From assembly GCF_004340685.1 (NCBI RefSeq), contig NZ_SLUN01000027.1, forward strand, positions 1-64,000: 64,000 nt of DNA, written 5' to 3'. The translations under genes were made by a program, and so were the position numbers. Positions within the stretch are counted from its first letter, which is position 1; each line of letters opens with the position of its first letter. This stretch comes from Hydrogenispora ethanolica (GTDB lineage Bacteria > Bacillota > UBA4882 > UBA8346). Below, in pieces: positions 8,481-17,683 of this stretch. Below the pieces are notes generated by a model. It was given only the letters and a program-made list of their open reading frames with translations. It did not search any database and was not told the origin of the DNA.

Positions 8481-9833
8481 ATGGCAACCGTTGATGATCA
8501 GCGTTTTAGCGATGAAGTCTATCGGAGCGACCGGGAACACGTGTTGCATTCCTGGTCGGTTCAGAGCCGGTTGAAGCCGATGGTAGTGAATGAAGCCCGC
8601 GGCATTTATTTTTGGGACAGCGGCGGCAAACGTTACCTGGATCTGGCCTCACAGCTGGTGAACTCGAATATCGGGCACCAGCATCCCAAAGTGGTTCAGG
8701 CCATCAAGGATCAGGCGGATAAGCTTTGCTACATCGCGCCGTCCATCGCCACCGAGACCCGGAGCGCGCTGGCCAAGCTGCTCAGCACGGTCACGCCGCC
8801 GCGGATCAACCATTTCTTCTTCACCAACGGCGGTGCCGACGCCAATGAGAATGCCATCAAAATTGCCCGGCTGGCTACGGGCAGGCAGAAGATCATCTCC
8901 CGTTACCGTTCCTACCATGGCTCGACGTACGGCGCCATCACTCTTACCGGGGATCCGCGCCGGCCGCCGGTGGAGCCGGGAATTCCGGGGGTGATCAAGG
9001 TGTACGATCCCTACTGTTATCGCTGTACATTCGGGCAGGAATACGGCAGCTGCCGGATCGAGTGCGCTAAGCATGTTGAAGAGACGATCCTGTACGAGAA
9101 CCCGAAGACGGTCGCGGCCATCCTTATCGAATCGATCACCGGCAGCAACGGCGTTTTCATACCACCCCGGGAGTACCTGGTCATGTTGCGGGAGATCTGC
9201 GACACCTATCATATCCTGCTGATCGCGGACGAGGTGATGAGCGGGTTTGGCCGGACCGGGGAATGGTTCGCTATCAACGCCTTCGGCGTGGAACCGGACA
9301 TCATGACCATGGCCAAAGGAATTAACTCCGGCTACGTACCGCTGGGGGCGGTCGGGATCTCGGACGCAATCGCTACCGCCATTGCCGATCAATATCTCTA
9401 CTGCGGCCTGACCTATAGCGGCCATCCGCTGGCTTGCGCCGCGGCCATCGCCACCATCGAGGCCTATCAGGAGGAGGAACTGATCGCCAACGCCAGGGCC
9501 ATGGGTGGCGTGACGCGAGGGTCGATGGAGGATCTGAAGCGGAAACATCCTTGCGTGGGCGACGTCCGGAACCAGGGATTGTTCGGCTGCATAGAGCTGG
9601 TCAAGGACCGCGCCAGCCGTGAACCGATCGTGCCCTGGAACGGCAGCGGCGAGGTGATGGCGGCGGTGGAACGGACTCTGCTGGCGGAAGGGGTCTTCAT
9701 GTATCTCCGCTGGAATTACATGTTCTTCGCGCCTCCGATCATCATCAACGAAGCCCAATTGAACGAGGCTTTCCGGGCGATCGACAGGGCGCTGACTGTC
9801 GCCGACGGCTATCTGCAGCGGGCCGCCTCCTAA
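8481..9833 (+). CDS. Class III aminotransferase, possibly taurine or omega-amino acid
   Basis: This 450-aa PLP enzyme moves an amino group from a terminal amine to a keto acid. It has the class III features: HSWSVQ near residue 23, GADANENAIKIAR for cofactor phosphate contacts, ISRYRSYHGSTYGA, the acidic ADEVMSGFGRTG motif (Asp contacting the pyridine nitrogen), and TMAKGINSGYVPLGA carrying the catalytic lysine. The HSWSVQ opening and the neighbouring iron alcohol dehydrogenase match the arrangement of taurine:pyruvate (or 2-oxoglutarate) aminotransferase plus sulfoacetaldehyde reductase. A GABA transaminase plus 4-hydroxybutyrate dehydrogenase pair would look much alike. The substrate is therefore an inference. 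It is co-transcribed with the next gene. Confidence 0.85.
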   Translation: MATVDDQRFSDEVYRSDREHVLHSWSVQSRLKPMVVNEARGIYFWDSGGKRYLDLASQLVNSNIGHQHPKVVQAIKDQADKLCYIAPSIATETRSALAKLLSTVTPPRINHFFFTNGGADANENAIKIARLATGRQKIISRYRSYHGSTYGAITLTGDPRRPPVEPGIPGVIKVYDPYCYRCTFGQEYGSCRIECAKHVEETILYENPKTVAAILIESITGSNGVFIPPREYLVMLREICDTYHILLIADEVMSGFGRTGEWFAINAFGVEPDIMTMAKGINSGYVPLGAVGISDAIATAIADQYLYCGLTYSGHPLACAAAIATIEAYQEEELIANARAMGGVTRGSMEDLKRKHPCVGDVRNQGLFGCIELVKDRASREPIVPWNGSGEVMAAVERTLLAEGVFMYLRWNYMFFAPPIIINEAQLNEAFRAIDRALTVADGYLQRAAS

Positions 9834-9896
9834 ACTGTTGGGAACGGCTCGATTTCCGCGGCATCTCATAAACTTTCGCTTCAAGAGGAGGCGCCC

Positions 9897-10997
9897 ATGG
9901 CCGAGCAATTTTTCATCCCCACCAAAGTGATCGCCGGAAAGGGATGCATCCGGGAGCATGCTTCGCTACTGGCCGCGCTGGGCGCGAAGGCTATGGTGGT
10001 CACCGGTTGCCACTCGGCGCTGGTTAATGGTTCGCAGGCCGATATCACAGCGGCTTTGCAAGAGAAGCGGATTCCCTACTTTGTCTATAACCGGATCGCC
10101 AGTAATCCATCGATCGCCGCGGTGCGCGAGGCAGCGGCCGTCGCCCGGGACGAAGGCGCGGATTTTGTGATCGGCTGCGGCGGCGGATCGCCCTTAGATG
10201 CGGCCAAGGCCATCGCCTTACTGGCCGCGAACGATCTTGATGATGCGGAGCTGTTCGCGGGCATCTTCGAAAATCCGGCTTTGCCGATGGTCGCGGTTCC
10301 GACCACCGCCGGAACCGGCAGTGAAGTGACCCAGTACGCAATTTTGACCAATGACCGGCTGCAGACCAAGACCAGTATTGCCAGCGAAGCAATCTTTCCG
10401 CGGCTGGCCTTTTTGGATGCAACTTACACCTTGAGCCTGCCACTGCGGGTGACCGTCAACACTGCGCTGGACGCGCTTTCCCACGCGCTGGAAGGCTGTC
10501 TCGCCAAGCGGGCAATCGCGCTCAGCAATCTGCTGGCTGCGGAGAGTCTGCGAATTAGCGGTGCCTGCCTGCCGCTATTGCGGGGGGAGGAGATCTCCTG
10601 GACCGTCCGCGAACAGCTGCTGTATGCTTCGATGCTGGCGGGAATGGTGATCGCCCACACCGGAACCACGGCCCTGCATGCCATGGGGTATTCATTGACT
10701 TATTTCCGGGATATCGACCACGGCCGCGCTAACGGCCTATTGATGTCGGAGTACCTGCGTTTCGTGGCCGCAAGTTGCCGGGAACGAGTGGAGGAAGCGC
10801 TTCGCCGGACGGGTTTCGCCGATCTGGATTCATTTCAAGCCATGCTCAAAGAGTTGTTGGGAGAACGAGAATGGATCAGTGAAGCGGAGATCGACCGGTT
10901 CTCGGCCATTGCGATCCGGGCCAAGAACATTGGGAACACATTGCGGAACCCGGTGCAGCAGGATTTGGCGGAAATCATCCGCCGGAGTTTTATCTGA
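9897..10997 (+). CDS. Iron-containing alcohol dehydrogenase
   Basis: This 366-aa enzyme belongs to the group III NAD(P)-dependent alcohol dehydrogenases. The cofactor loop is GCGGGSPLDAAKAIA (about 98-112), with AVPTTAGTGSEVTQYAI following. Metal ligands of the family are visible as D(195-ish) and H in LDALSHALEG, H in GTTALHAMGYSL, and H in FRDIDHGRANGLL. It starts nine bases after GAGGAGG and follows the aminotransferase by 63 bases. The likely job is reducing the aldehyde released by that enzyme to an alcohol, for example sulfoacetaldehyde to isethionate or succinate semialdehyde to 4-hydroxybutyrate, which regenerates NAD+. Confidence 0.9.
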   Translation: MAEQFFIPTKVIAGKGCIREHASLLAALGAKAMVVTGCHSALVNGSQADITAALQEKRIPYFVYNRIASNPSIAAVREAAAVARDEGADFVIGCGGGSPLDAAKAIALLAANDLDDAELFAGIFENPALPMVAVPTTAGTGSEVTQYAILTNDRLQTKTSIASEAIFPRLAFLDATYTLSLPLRVTVNTALDALSHALEGCLAKRAIALSNLLAAESLRISGACLPLLRGEEISWTVREQLLYASMLAGMVIAHTGTTALHAMGYSLTYFRDIDHGRANGLLMSEYLRFVAASCRERVEEALRRTGFADLDSFQAMLKELLGEREWISEAEIDRFSAIAIRAKNIGNTLRNPVQQDLAEIIRRSFI

Positions 10998-11074
10998 GGC
11001 GCCCCGATTGCCGACGGAGAGCGAGAAATTCCGCTTGCTCGCTTTATGTTATGGATAACCGAATCATTGCATTG

Positions 11075-11105
11075 ACCGCGGCAGGCGATCCGCGGTTTTA
11101 TTTTA
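11075..11105 (+). terminator. Intrinsic terminator after the alcohol dehydrogenase
   Basis: Arms ACCGCGG (11075-11081) and CCGCGGT (11090-11096) enclose an eight-base loop and are followed by TTTTATTTTATATT. It ends the two-gene unit and isolates it from the sulfate operon. Confidence 0.85.
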
Positions 11106-11257
11106 TATTATTTTGAGAGATTGCAAGAGCAGGTGGTCTGATGCTGATGAGAATGGCTTGTTTGTTATGTTACAAGAGAGTGGAGAGATGCGGAGTTTTG
11201 TCAGCTGATTTGATGAGAACTTTGTGACAACTTTTTATAAAAATTCCCTGGCGAGTA

Positions 11258-11300
11258 TTGACTTTCCCATGTTGGTAAAGTAAGATAAAAAATATCTTAC
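11258..11300 (+). promoter_or_regulatory. Promoter with overlapping inverted repeat, sulfate operon
   Basis: TTGACT (11258-11263), a 17-base spacer and TAAGAT (11281-11286) form a promoter. The -10 box is embedded in a perfect inverted repeat, GTAAGATA (11280-11287) and TATCTTAC (11293-11300), with five A between. Including flanks the arms extend to 14 bases with two mismatches. A repressor bound here would block the polymerase, as expected for control of sulfur assimilation. Which regulator binds is unknown; no CymR or CysB gene is in the window. Confidence 0.65.
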
Positions 11301-11469
11301 TAAACCTCTTGGAATTAAAGACATTCCTTCTGCATAGGATAGAGTGAATTGGCGGAAAGACGGCCTATTTTTTTAAATCAAATACCTAGTATTTTGATAA
11401 GAATAATAAAATTCATCATGAGAGATTGCACTCAAAAAAATAAAACGAAAGCTGAAGGAGGTTTTAGCG
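11301..11469 (+). other. Leader of the sulfate transport operon
   Basis: A leader of about 160 bases separates the promoter from cysP. It contains a second small inverted repeat, AAATAC (11380-11385) and GTATTT (11389-11394). I see no SAM (S-box) or T-box consensus in it. Confidence 0.4.
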
Positions 11470-12480
11470 GTGGTTAAAAAACTGGTCTTGTTTCTGGGGT
11501 TTGTAGTGGTGTTAGGAATGTCGCTCCTGCCGATGGCCTGGGCGGCGGGGGAGGTCACGTTGCTGAATGTATCGTATGATCCGACCCGTGAGTTGTATCA
11601 GGAATACAATGCCGCGTTTGCCAAGTATTGGAAGGCAAAGACCGGCCAGACAGTGACCGTCAAGCAATCGCACGGCGGATCGGGCGCCCAGTCCCGGTCG
11701 GTGATTGACGGGTTGGAGGCTGACGTTGTGACGTTGGCTCTGGCGTACGATGTCGACGCATTGTATGAGAACGGCCAATTGCTCGCGAAAAACTGGTTGA
11801 AACGATTGCCGGATAATAGCGCCCCTTATACCTCGACCATTGTCTTTCTGGTTCGCAAGGGGAATCCCAAAAGCATCAAAGACTGGTCCGATCTGGTGAA
11901 ACCGGGCGTGCAGGTGATTACGCCGAATCCGAAAACTTCGGGGGGCGCCCGTTGGAATTACTTGGCGGCCTGGGGTTACGCTTTAAAAAAGAACCGTGGT
12001 AAAGAGGAGAAGGCCAAAGAGTTTGTGACTCAGCTTTTTAAAAACGTGCCGGTGCTGGATTCGGGAGCGCGCGGCGCTACTAACACTTTTGTCCAGCGTG
12101 GGCTGGGGGATATTTTGTTAGCCTGGGAGAACGAAGCGTTCCTGGCCATTCATGAGCTTGGCAAGGACAAATTCGAGATTGTAGTCCCATCCCTAAGCAT
12201 TCTGGCGGAGCCGTCGGTAGCCGTGGTTGATAAATTCGCCGATAAGCACGGTACCCGCAAGGTGGCCGAGGCTTACCTGAAATACTGGTATACCAAGGAA
12301 GGCCAAGAGATCGCCGCGCGAAACTATTACCGGCCGCGCCTCAGAACGGTGGCCGCCAAGTATGATCATTTCGCCAAGGTGAAATTGTTCACCATCGACT
12401 CGGTCTTCGGCGGTTGGCAGAAAGCGCAAAAGACTCATTTTGTCGACGGCGGCGTCTTTGACCAGATTTACCAGCATTGA
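11470..12480 (+). CDS. cysP: Sulfate/thiosulfate-binding protein
   Basis: This 336-aa periplasmic binding protein captures sulfate for the CysTWA importer. A signal peptide (residues 1-26, ending MAWAAG) precedes the mature start [20 protein letters not shown]. Family signatures are present: [33 protein letters not shown] around residues 65-100, [15 protein letters not shown], and [13 protein letters not shown]. The start is GTG eight bases after AAGGAGG. It is the first gene of a plus-strand block that runs through sulfate reduction, so its product feeds that pathway. Confidence 0.95.
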   Translation: MVKKLVLFLGFVVVLGMSLLPMAWAAGEVTLLNVSYDPTRELYQEYNAAFAKYWKAKTGQTVTVKQSHGGSGAQSRSVIDGLEADVVTLALAYDVDALYENGQLLAKNWLKRLPDNSAPYTSTIVFLVRKGNPKSIKDWSDLVKPGVQVITPNPKTSGGARWNYLAAWGYALKKNRGKEEKAKEFVTQLFKNVPVLDSGARGATNTFVQRGLGDILLAWENEAFLAIHELGKDKFEIVVPSLSILAEPSVAVVDKFADKHGTRKVAEAYLKYWYTKEGQEIAARNYYRPRLRTVAAKYDHFAKVKLFTIDSVFGGWQKAQKTHFVDGGVFDQIYQH

Positions 12481-13331
12481 ACATAGCGGATGTGATGGGA
12501 TTGAATCGGAAGCAACGCAGTATCCTGCCGGGCTTCGGCCCGGCGCTCGGGTTTACCGTATTGTACATGAGTCTGATCCTCTTGATTCCACTGGCGATGC
12601 TGTTTTTGCGGGCTGCGACGTTGAGCTGGCCACAATTTTGGCAGACGGTGCTCGCGCCGCGGGTGGTGGCATCTTACCGGTTGAGCCTGTTGGCCTCTTT
12701 TGGCGGTGCTTTGATCAATGGTATCTTCGGTCTGCTGCTGGCCTGGGTGTTGACGCGCTATCGATTCCCCGGACGGAAACTGGTGGATGCCATTGTCGAT
12801 CTACCGTTTGCCATGCCCACTGCGGTGGCTGGCATCGCACTGACCACCATTTACTCGGCGAATGGCTGGATCGGCCGTTTTCTGGAACCATTGGGCATCA
12901 AAGTCGCTTACACCCCTTTGGGGGTGATGGTCGCCCTGACCTTCATCGGGCTGCCGTTTGTGGTCCGAACCGTCCAGCCGGTACTGCAGGATTTGGAGAA
13001 AGAGGTCGAAGAAGCTGCCGTCAGCCTGGGCGCGAACCGCTGGCAAACCTTCACCCGGGTCATCTTTCCGGCCCTTTGGCCGAGCTGGCTGACGGGCCTG
13101 GCGCTCGCTTTCGCCCGCGCACTGGGGGAATACGGATCGGTCGTTTTCATCTCCGGCAACATGCCAATGCGTACCGAGATCGCGCCGCTGGTGATCGTCA
13201 CCAAGCTGGAACAGTTTGATTATGCCGGCGCGGCGGCGGTGGCCGTGGTGATCCTGGGTATTTCTTTTGTTTTACTGCTCTTGATCAACTTATTGCAATG
13301 GTGGAGCGGCAAGAAACAACTTGCAGCCTGA
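12477..13331 (+). CDS. cysT: Sulfate ABC transporter permease CysT
   Basis: This 284-aa integral membrane protein is the first permease subunit. About six membrane helices are visible, starting near residue 18. The cytoplasmic coupling loop [21 protein letters not shown] (about 180-200) contacts the ATPase. The reported TTG start overlaps the cysP stop by four bases; an ATG at 12495 is an alternative with no better ribosome site. The family opening [23 protein letters not shown] follows directly. Confidence 0.93.
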   Translation: MNIADVMGLNRKQRSILPGFGPALGFTVLYMSLILLIPLAMLFLRAATLSWPQFWQTVLAPRVVASYRLSLLASFGGALINGIFGLLLAWVLTRYRFPGRKLVDAIVDLPFAMPTAVAGIALTTIYSANGWIGRFLEPLGIKVAYTPLGVMVALTFIGLPFVVRTVQPVLQDLEKEVEEAAVSLGANRWQTFTRVIFPALWPSWLTGLALAFARALGEYGSVVFISGNMPMRTEIAPLVIVTKLEQFDYAGAAAVAVVILGISFVLLLLINLLQWWSGKKQLAA

Positions 13332-13345
13332 AAGGTGGGTGAACC

Positions 13346-14239
13346 TTGTCTCTGGAAAGTAAAACGACGGTGGTGACGGCCCGGCCGGACGCCCCCATCA
13401 GTGAGCCGTTCCAAGTTCGCTGGCTTCTCATCGTCATGGCCCTCTTATACATCGGCTTTTTTATTATCATCCCGCTCTTCGCCATCTTCGGTCAGGCGCT
13501 GGAGAAAGGATTTCAAACGTATCTGAAAGCGCTGGCCGAACCGGATACCTTCGCGGCGATCCGGCTGACGTTATTGACGGCGGCGATCGCGGTGCCGCTC
13601 AATCTGGTCTTCGGCCTGGCGGCTTCCTGGGCCATCGCCAAGTTCGATTTTTTCGGCAAAAGCTTTTTAATTTCGCTCATTGATTTGCCATTCGCTATTT
13701 CGCCGGTGATCTCGGGTTTAATTTACGTCTTGCTCTTCGGTCTAAACGGTTGGCTGGGGCCATGGCTGTTTGCGCATAATCTGAAAATCATTTTCGCGGT
13801 GCCCGGAATCGTGCTGGCGACGGTCCTGGTGACATTTCCTTTCGTTGCCAGAGAGTTGATCCCGCTGATGCAGAGCCAGGGCAAAGAAGAGGAAGAGGCG
13901 GCCCTGGTGCTCGGCGCCAACGGCTGGCAAACCTTCTTCAAGGTAACTCTTCCGAATGTAAAATGGGGCCTGCTCTACGGCGTAATTCTTTGTAACGCCC
14001 GGGCAATGGGAGAATTCGGCGCCGTTTCGGTTGTTTCCGGCCACATTCGCGGCATGACCAATACGATCCCGTTGCAAGTGGAGATTCTGTATAACGAGTA
14101 TAACTTCACCGCCGCCTTCGCGGTGGCTTCACTGCTGGCGCTACTGGCCTTGGTTACCCTGGCCGTCAAATCGCTGGTGGAATGGAAACAGCAGCATCAA
14201 CGGCCGGAACTGCAGAATCCGGTGGAGCGGGAGGCATAA
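13346..14239 (+). CDS. cysW: Sulfate ABC transporter permease CysW
   Basis: This 297-aa permease pairs with CysT. It has a cytosolic N-terminus, membrane segments from about residue 30, and the coupling loop EEEAALVLGANGWQTFFKVTLP (about 180-201). Further hallmarks are NARAMGEFGAVSVVSGHIRG and the C-terminal LVEWKQQ. The TTG start is six bases after AAAGGTGGG. Spacing to both neighbours is under 20 bases, so it is part of the same transcript. Confidence 0.93.
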   Translation: MSLESKTTVVTARPDAPISEPFQVRWLLIVMALLYIGFFIIIPLFAIFGQALEKGFQTYLKALAEPDTFAAIRLTLLTAAIAVPLNLVFGLAASWAIAKFDFFGKSFLISLIDLPFAISPVISGLIYVLLFGLNGWLGPWLFAHNLKIIFAVPGIVLATVLVTFPFVARELIPLMQSQGKEEEEAALVLGANGWQTFFKVTLPNVKWGLLYGVILCNARAMGEFGAVSVVSGHIRGMTNTIPLQVEILYNEYNFTAAFAVASLLALLALVTLAVKSLVEWKQQHQRPELQNPVEREA

Positions 14240-14242
14240 AAG

Positions 14243-15313
14243 ATGAGTATCGTCATTCGGGATATCGATAAACAATTTGGCAGTTTCACGGCTTTAAACC
14301 ATGTCGATTTGGAGATTCCCACCGGCGAGTTGGTGGCTTTGCTCGGCCCGTCCGGATCCGGCAAGACTACGTTGCTGCGGATCATCGCCGGGTTGGAGAC
14401 TCCGGATGGGGGGACGGTCTTTTTTGAAGGAGAAGACGCTACTGCCCAGCGGGTCCAGGACCGGAAAGTCGGTTTCGTTTTTCAGCATTATGCGCTATTC
14501 CGGCATATGACGGTCTTTGAGAATGTTGCGTTCGGACTACGGGTGCGGCCAGCCCGTTCCCGCCCTTCGCGTGAAGCGATCAACGCCAAAGTCAATGAGC
14601 TTTTGAAACTGGTTCAAATGGACCGGCTGGGCAATCGCTATCCCGCGCAACTCTCCGGCGGCCAGCGGCAGCGGATTGCTTTGGCTAGGGCGCTGGCGGT
14701 GGAGCCGAAAGTAATGCTGTTGGATGAACCGTTCGGCGCGCTGGATGCCAAGGTGCGCAAAGAGTTGCGGCATTGGATTCGTCATTTGCATGACGAGATC
14801 CATGTGACCAGCATTTTTGTGACGCACGACCAGGAGGAGGCGCTGGAGGTGGCGGATCGCATCGTGGTGATGAACGAGGGCCGGATCGAGCAGATCGGTA
14901 CACCCGAAGCGGTCTATGACCATCCCGTTAACTCCTTTGTCTACCAGTTCCTGGGCAACGTCAATCTTTTCCGCGGCCGGCTCGACCGAGGGAAGGTCCG
15001 GATCGGTGCCAGTGAGTTCGTCGCGCCGGAGCACCGGGATGCCGCGGCGCAATCGGCCATTGCCTATGTCCGCCCCCACGAACTGGCGATTGAACGCCAC
15101 AGTGAGGATAATCAAAGCATCAAAGCGCGGGTCGCCCATATCCGGGCCATCGGCCCGGTGGTTCGGTTGGAATTGAAGCGGGCCGACGATAACAGCCTGA
15201 TCGAAGCGGAACTGACCAAGGAGCGCTTCACCGAGCTGAGGCTGGCTGAGGGTGACGAGGTTTTTGTCGGATTAAAAAACCTCAAGGTCTTTGTCGAGAA
15301 TTATGTGATTTGA
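14243..15313 (+). CDS. cysA: Sulfate/thiosulfate ABC transporter ATPase CysA
   Basis: This 356-aa ATPase drives CysTW. Visible motifs are GPSGSGKTT (Walker A, about 36-44), [16 protein letters not shown] (signature), [12 protein letters not shown] (Walker B) and [18 protein letters not shown] (switch). After residue 240 comes the C-terminal regulatory domain with [12 protein letters not shown]. Its ATG is four bases past the cysW stop. The substrate assignment rests on its operon and on the CysA-type signature [23 protein letters not shown]. Confidence 0.94.
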   Translation: MSIVIRDIDKQFGSFTALNHVDLEIPTGELVALLGPSGSGKTTLLRIIAGLETPDGGTVFFEGEDATAQRVQDRKVGFVFQHYALFRHMTVFENVAFGLRVRPARSRPSREAINAKVNELLKLVQMDRLGNRYPAQLSGGQRQRIALARALAVEPKVMLLDEPFGALDAKVRKELRHWIRHLHDEIHVTSIFVTHDQEEALEVADRIVVMNEGRIEQIGTPEAVYDHPVNSFVYQFLGNVNLFRGRLDRGKVRIGASEFVAPEHRDAAAQSAIAYVRPHELAIERHSEDNQSIKARVAHIRAIGPVVRLELKRADDNSLIEAELTKERFTELRLAEGDEVFVGLKNLKVFVENYVI

Positions 15314-15373
15314 AATGTATCCCGTATCAGCAACGAATCATTATCATATCAAAACAAGCAAAGGATGAGCGAC

Positions 15374-15604
15374 ATGCAACTGACAATCAATGGGAACAGC
15401 GAAGAAATCCGACTGGAGCAGGGAACCATCAGTGAGCTGCTGAAGGTCAAAAAAGTCGAGATGCCGGAGATGGTCTCGGTGGAATTGAACGGAAACATTC
15501 TGCGGCGGTCGGATTATGAAACGACCCGGTTGCAAGAGGGCGACCAGGTGGAATTCCTGTACTTTATGGGCGGCGGTGCCGCGGCCTGGGAATGTTGTCA
15601 ATGA
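15374..15604 (+). CDS. ThiS-like sulfur carrier with C-terminal tail (HcyS-like)
   Basis: This small protein (76 aa from the ATG at 15374, better spaced from AAAGG than the ATG at 15365) has the beta-grasp pattern of ThiS: MQLTINGNSEEI, then VSVELNGNILRRSDYETTRLQEGDQVEFLYFMGGG. In ThiS the chain ends at Gly-Gly, which is activated to a thiocarboxylate. Here eight residues, AAAWECCQ, follow the glycines. A JAMM protease gene three genes downstream could remove them, as HcyD does for HcyS in Wolinella. With the ThiF-like and MetY-like neighbours, the carrier probably donates sulfur for homocysteine synthesis. The tail with two adjacent cysteines is unusual. Confidence 0.85.
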   Translation: MQLTINGNSEEIRLEQGTISELLKVKKVEMPEMVSVELNGNILRRSDYETTRLQEGDQVEFLYFMGGGAAAWECCQ

Positions 15605-15616
15605 AGGAGCAGCGAG

Positions 15617-16864
15617 ATGGCAAACACATGGGATTTTGAAACGAGGTCCATTCATAGCGGCTTTGATCAAGACAAGGGGACCGGCGCCACGGCGCTGCCT
15701 ATCTATGAATCGGCCGCGTTTGCGTATGACAGCGCCGAAGATCTGGAGGCGGCCTTTCAAGGCCGGAAATTCGGCCATATTTATTCACGAATCGCTAATC
15801 CGACGGTGACCGCCTTTGAAAACCGGGTCAATGCTTTGGAAAACGGATTGGGCGCTATCGCCACCGCTTCGGGAATGGCCGCGATCGCCACGGCCGTTTA
15901 TACGCTGGCTCAAGCGGGGGATGAGATTGTCTCCGGGAAGAGTCTGTTCGGCGGGACCTTTCAATTGTTCAACGAGATCTTTGGAAACTCCGGTATCAAG
16001 GTGGTTTATGTCGAATCCACCGCTACCGAGGCCTACCGCCGGGCCATTTCTCCCCGGACCAAGCTGGTGTTCCTGGAGACGATCGGCAACCCTAAATTGG
16101 ACATCCCGGATATCGGAGCGATTGCGGCCGTCGCCAGAGAGCAAGGCGTGCCGCTGGTGGTCGACAGTACCTTGAGTACGCCGTATCTTTTCGCGGCCAA
16201 GCGCTTCGGGGTTGATCTGGTGATTCACTCGACCTCCAAGTATATCTCAGGCAGCGGGAATACCATCGGCGGGATCCTGGTGGACCTCGGGAATTTTGAT
16301 TGGCGGCATTGCCGGACCGGGGCGGTGGCGGCCTTGACCAAGCAGGCCGGGGAATATGCTTTTTTGGCCCGGGCCAGACGGCAGGTTCTCCAGAACACCG
16401 GCAGTTGCCTGTCGCCGTTCAATGCCTACCTGCAAAACCTGGGGCTGGAAACTTTGGCATTGCGAATGTCGAAGCACTGTACCAACGCGGTTGGGCTGGT
16501 GGAATACTTTCAAGCCCAGCCGCAGGTAGTATCCGTGAATTATCCCGGTTTACCCGGGCATCCCGATCATGCCGTGGCTGCGGCACAATTCCACGGAGGG
16601 TACGGCGGGCTGATTACCCTTCGCTTGGGTACCCGGGAACGCTGCTTCCGGATGATCAACCGTTTAAAAATGGTAAAATGCCTCGCCAATGTGGGCGACG
16701 CCAAAACACTGATCATCCATCCGGCCTCGACCATTTATCATAATTGTTCAGCAGCGGAACAGGAAGCGGCGGGAGTTTATCCGGATTTGGTCCGGATATC
16801 GGTAGGGATCGAGAGCCTTCGTGACATCATAAACGACTTTGATCAAGCATTGGCAAAGGAGTAG
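15617..16864 (+). CDS. metY: O-acetylhomoserine sulfhydrylase-like PLP enzyme (MetY)
   Basis: This 415-aa enzyme of the Cys/Met metabolism family replaces the O-acyl group of homoserine with sulfur, forming homocysteine. Typical features are TRSIHSGFDQDKGTGATALPIYESAAF, YSRIANPTVTAFENRVNALE, SGMAAIATA for cofactor phosphate, and HSTSKYISGSGNTIGG carrying the PLP lysine. It begins 12 bases after the sulfur carrier gene and ends three bases before the activating-enzyme gene. That tight packing suggests its sulfur donor is the carrier thiocarboxylate rather than free sulfide. Free sulfide cannot be excluded, and a cystathionine-type activity is less likely. Confidence 0.9.
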   Translation: MANTWDFETRSIHSGFDQDKGTGATALPIYESAAFAYDSAEDLEAAFQGRKFGHIYSRIANPTVTAFENRVNALENGLGAIATASGMAAIATAVYTLAQAGDEIVSGKSLFGGTFQLFNEIFGNSGIKVVYVESTATEAYRRAISPRTKLVFLETIGNPKLDIPDIGAIAAVAREQGVPLVVDSTLSTPYLFAAKRFGVDLVIHSTSKYISGSGNTIGGILVDLGNFDWRHCRTGAVAALTKQAGEYAFLARARRQVLQNTGSCLSPFNAYLQNLGLETLALRMSKHCTNAVGLVEYFQAQPQVVSVNYPGLPGHPDHAVAAAQFHGGYGGLITLRLGTRERCFRMINRLKMVKCLANVGDAKTLIIHPASTIYHNCSAAEQEAAGVYPDLVRISVGIESLRDIINDFDQALAKE

Positions 16865-16867
16865 CGC

Positions 16868-17683
16868 ATGAATTTTACAGAGAGTCAAATTGAACGCTAT
16901 AGCAGGCATATCATCCTGAAAGATGTCGGCGGGGTGGGCCAGGAAAAAATCTTGCGGTCAAAAGTGTTGATTATCGGGGCAGGAGGATTGGGCTCGCCGG
17001 CCGCCCTTTATCTGGCCGCGGCCGGCGTTGGCACCATCGGCTTGGTGGATGGCGATACGGTGGATCTTTCCAATTTGCAACGGCAGATCATTCATTTCAG
17101 CGCCGACTTAAACCGCCCCAAGGTGGAGTCGGCCCGGAACAAGCTCGAAGCCATCAATCCCGATGTCCGGGTTAAAACCTATCAGACCCGGGTTTTTGCG
17201 GATAACATCGGCGAAATCATCGCCGGGTACGATTTCATCATCGATGGCACCGACAATTTTCCGGCCAAATTTTTAATCAATGACGCCTGCGTGTTGTATC
17301 AGAAACCGTTTTCCCACGGCGGCATCTTGCGCTTTAACGGCCAGACCATGACCTATGTCCCGGGTCACACCTGTTATCGTTGCGTCTTCGACTCACCGCC
17401 TCCCAAGGGAGCCGTTCCCACCTGCAGCGAAGCGGGCATCCTGGGAGCGGTCGCCGGCATGCTGGGCACGATCCAGGCCGCCGAAGCCTTGCGATACATC
17501 ATTGGCAAGGGAAAGCTGCTCACCGACAGGATCCTGATGTTCGATGCGCTCGATATGCAGTTTCGTACCGTGAACCTTCGCCGCAACCCCGACTGCCCCA
17601 TCTGTGGCGAACATCCGACAGTTACCGGGCTGGTCGACTACGAACAGCCGGTTTGTGAATTGAGGCGCAACGCTCATGCTTAG
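16868..17683 (+). CDS. ThiF/MoeB-type sulfur carrier adenylyltransferase (HcyF-like)
   Basis: This 271-aa E1-like enzyme adenylates the C-terminal glycine of the sulfur carrier. It shows YSRHIILKDVGGVGQEKI, the nucleotide loop IIGAGGLGSPAALYLAAAG (about 35-53), the LSNLQRQIIH arginine finger motif, DGTDNFPAKFLINDAC, and two zinc CXXC pairs (CYRC about 175 and CPIC about 245). There is no rhodanese domain, so sulfur must come from another donor such as sulfide. It overlaps the JAMM gene by eight bases. The operon points to homocysteine synthesis rather than thiamine or molybdopterin. Confidence 0.9.
   Translation: MNFTESQIERYSRHIILKDVGGVGQEKILRSKVLIIGAGGLGSPAALYLAAAGVGTIGLVDGDTVDLSNLQRQIIHFSADLNRPKVESARNKLEAINPDVRVKTYQTRVFADNIGEIIAGYDFIIDGTDNFPAKFLINDACVLYQKPFSHGGILRFNGQTMTYVPGHTCYRCVFDSPPPKGAVPTCSEAGILGAVAGMLGTIQAAEALRYIIGKGKLLTDRILMFDALDMQFRTVNLRRNPDCPICGEHPTVTGLVDYEQPVCELRRNAHA

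Noticed and set aside
8649-9959. 436-aa minus-strand ORF
   Set aside because: It lies wholly opposite the aminotransferase; GC-rich codons leave antisense frames open.
11301-11469. SAM or T-box leader for the sulfate operon
   Set aside because: No conserved S-box or T-box word is present in the leader.
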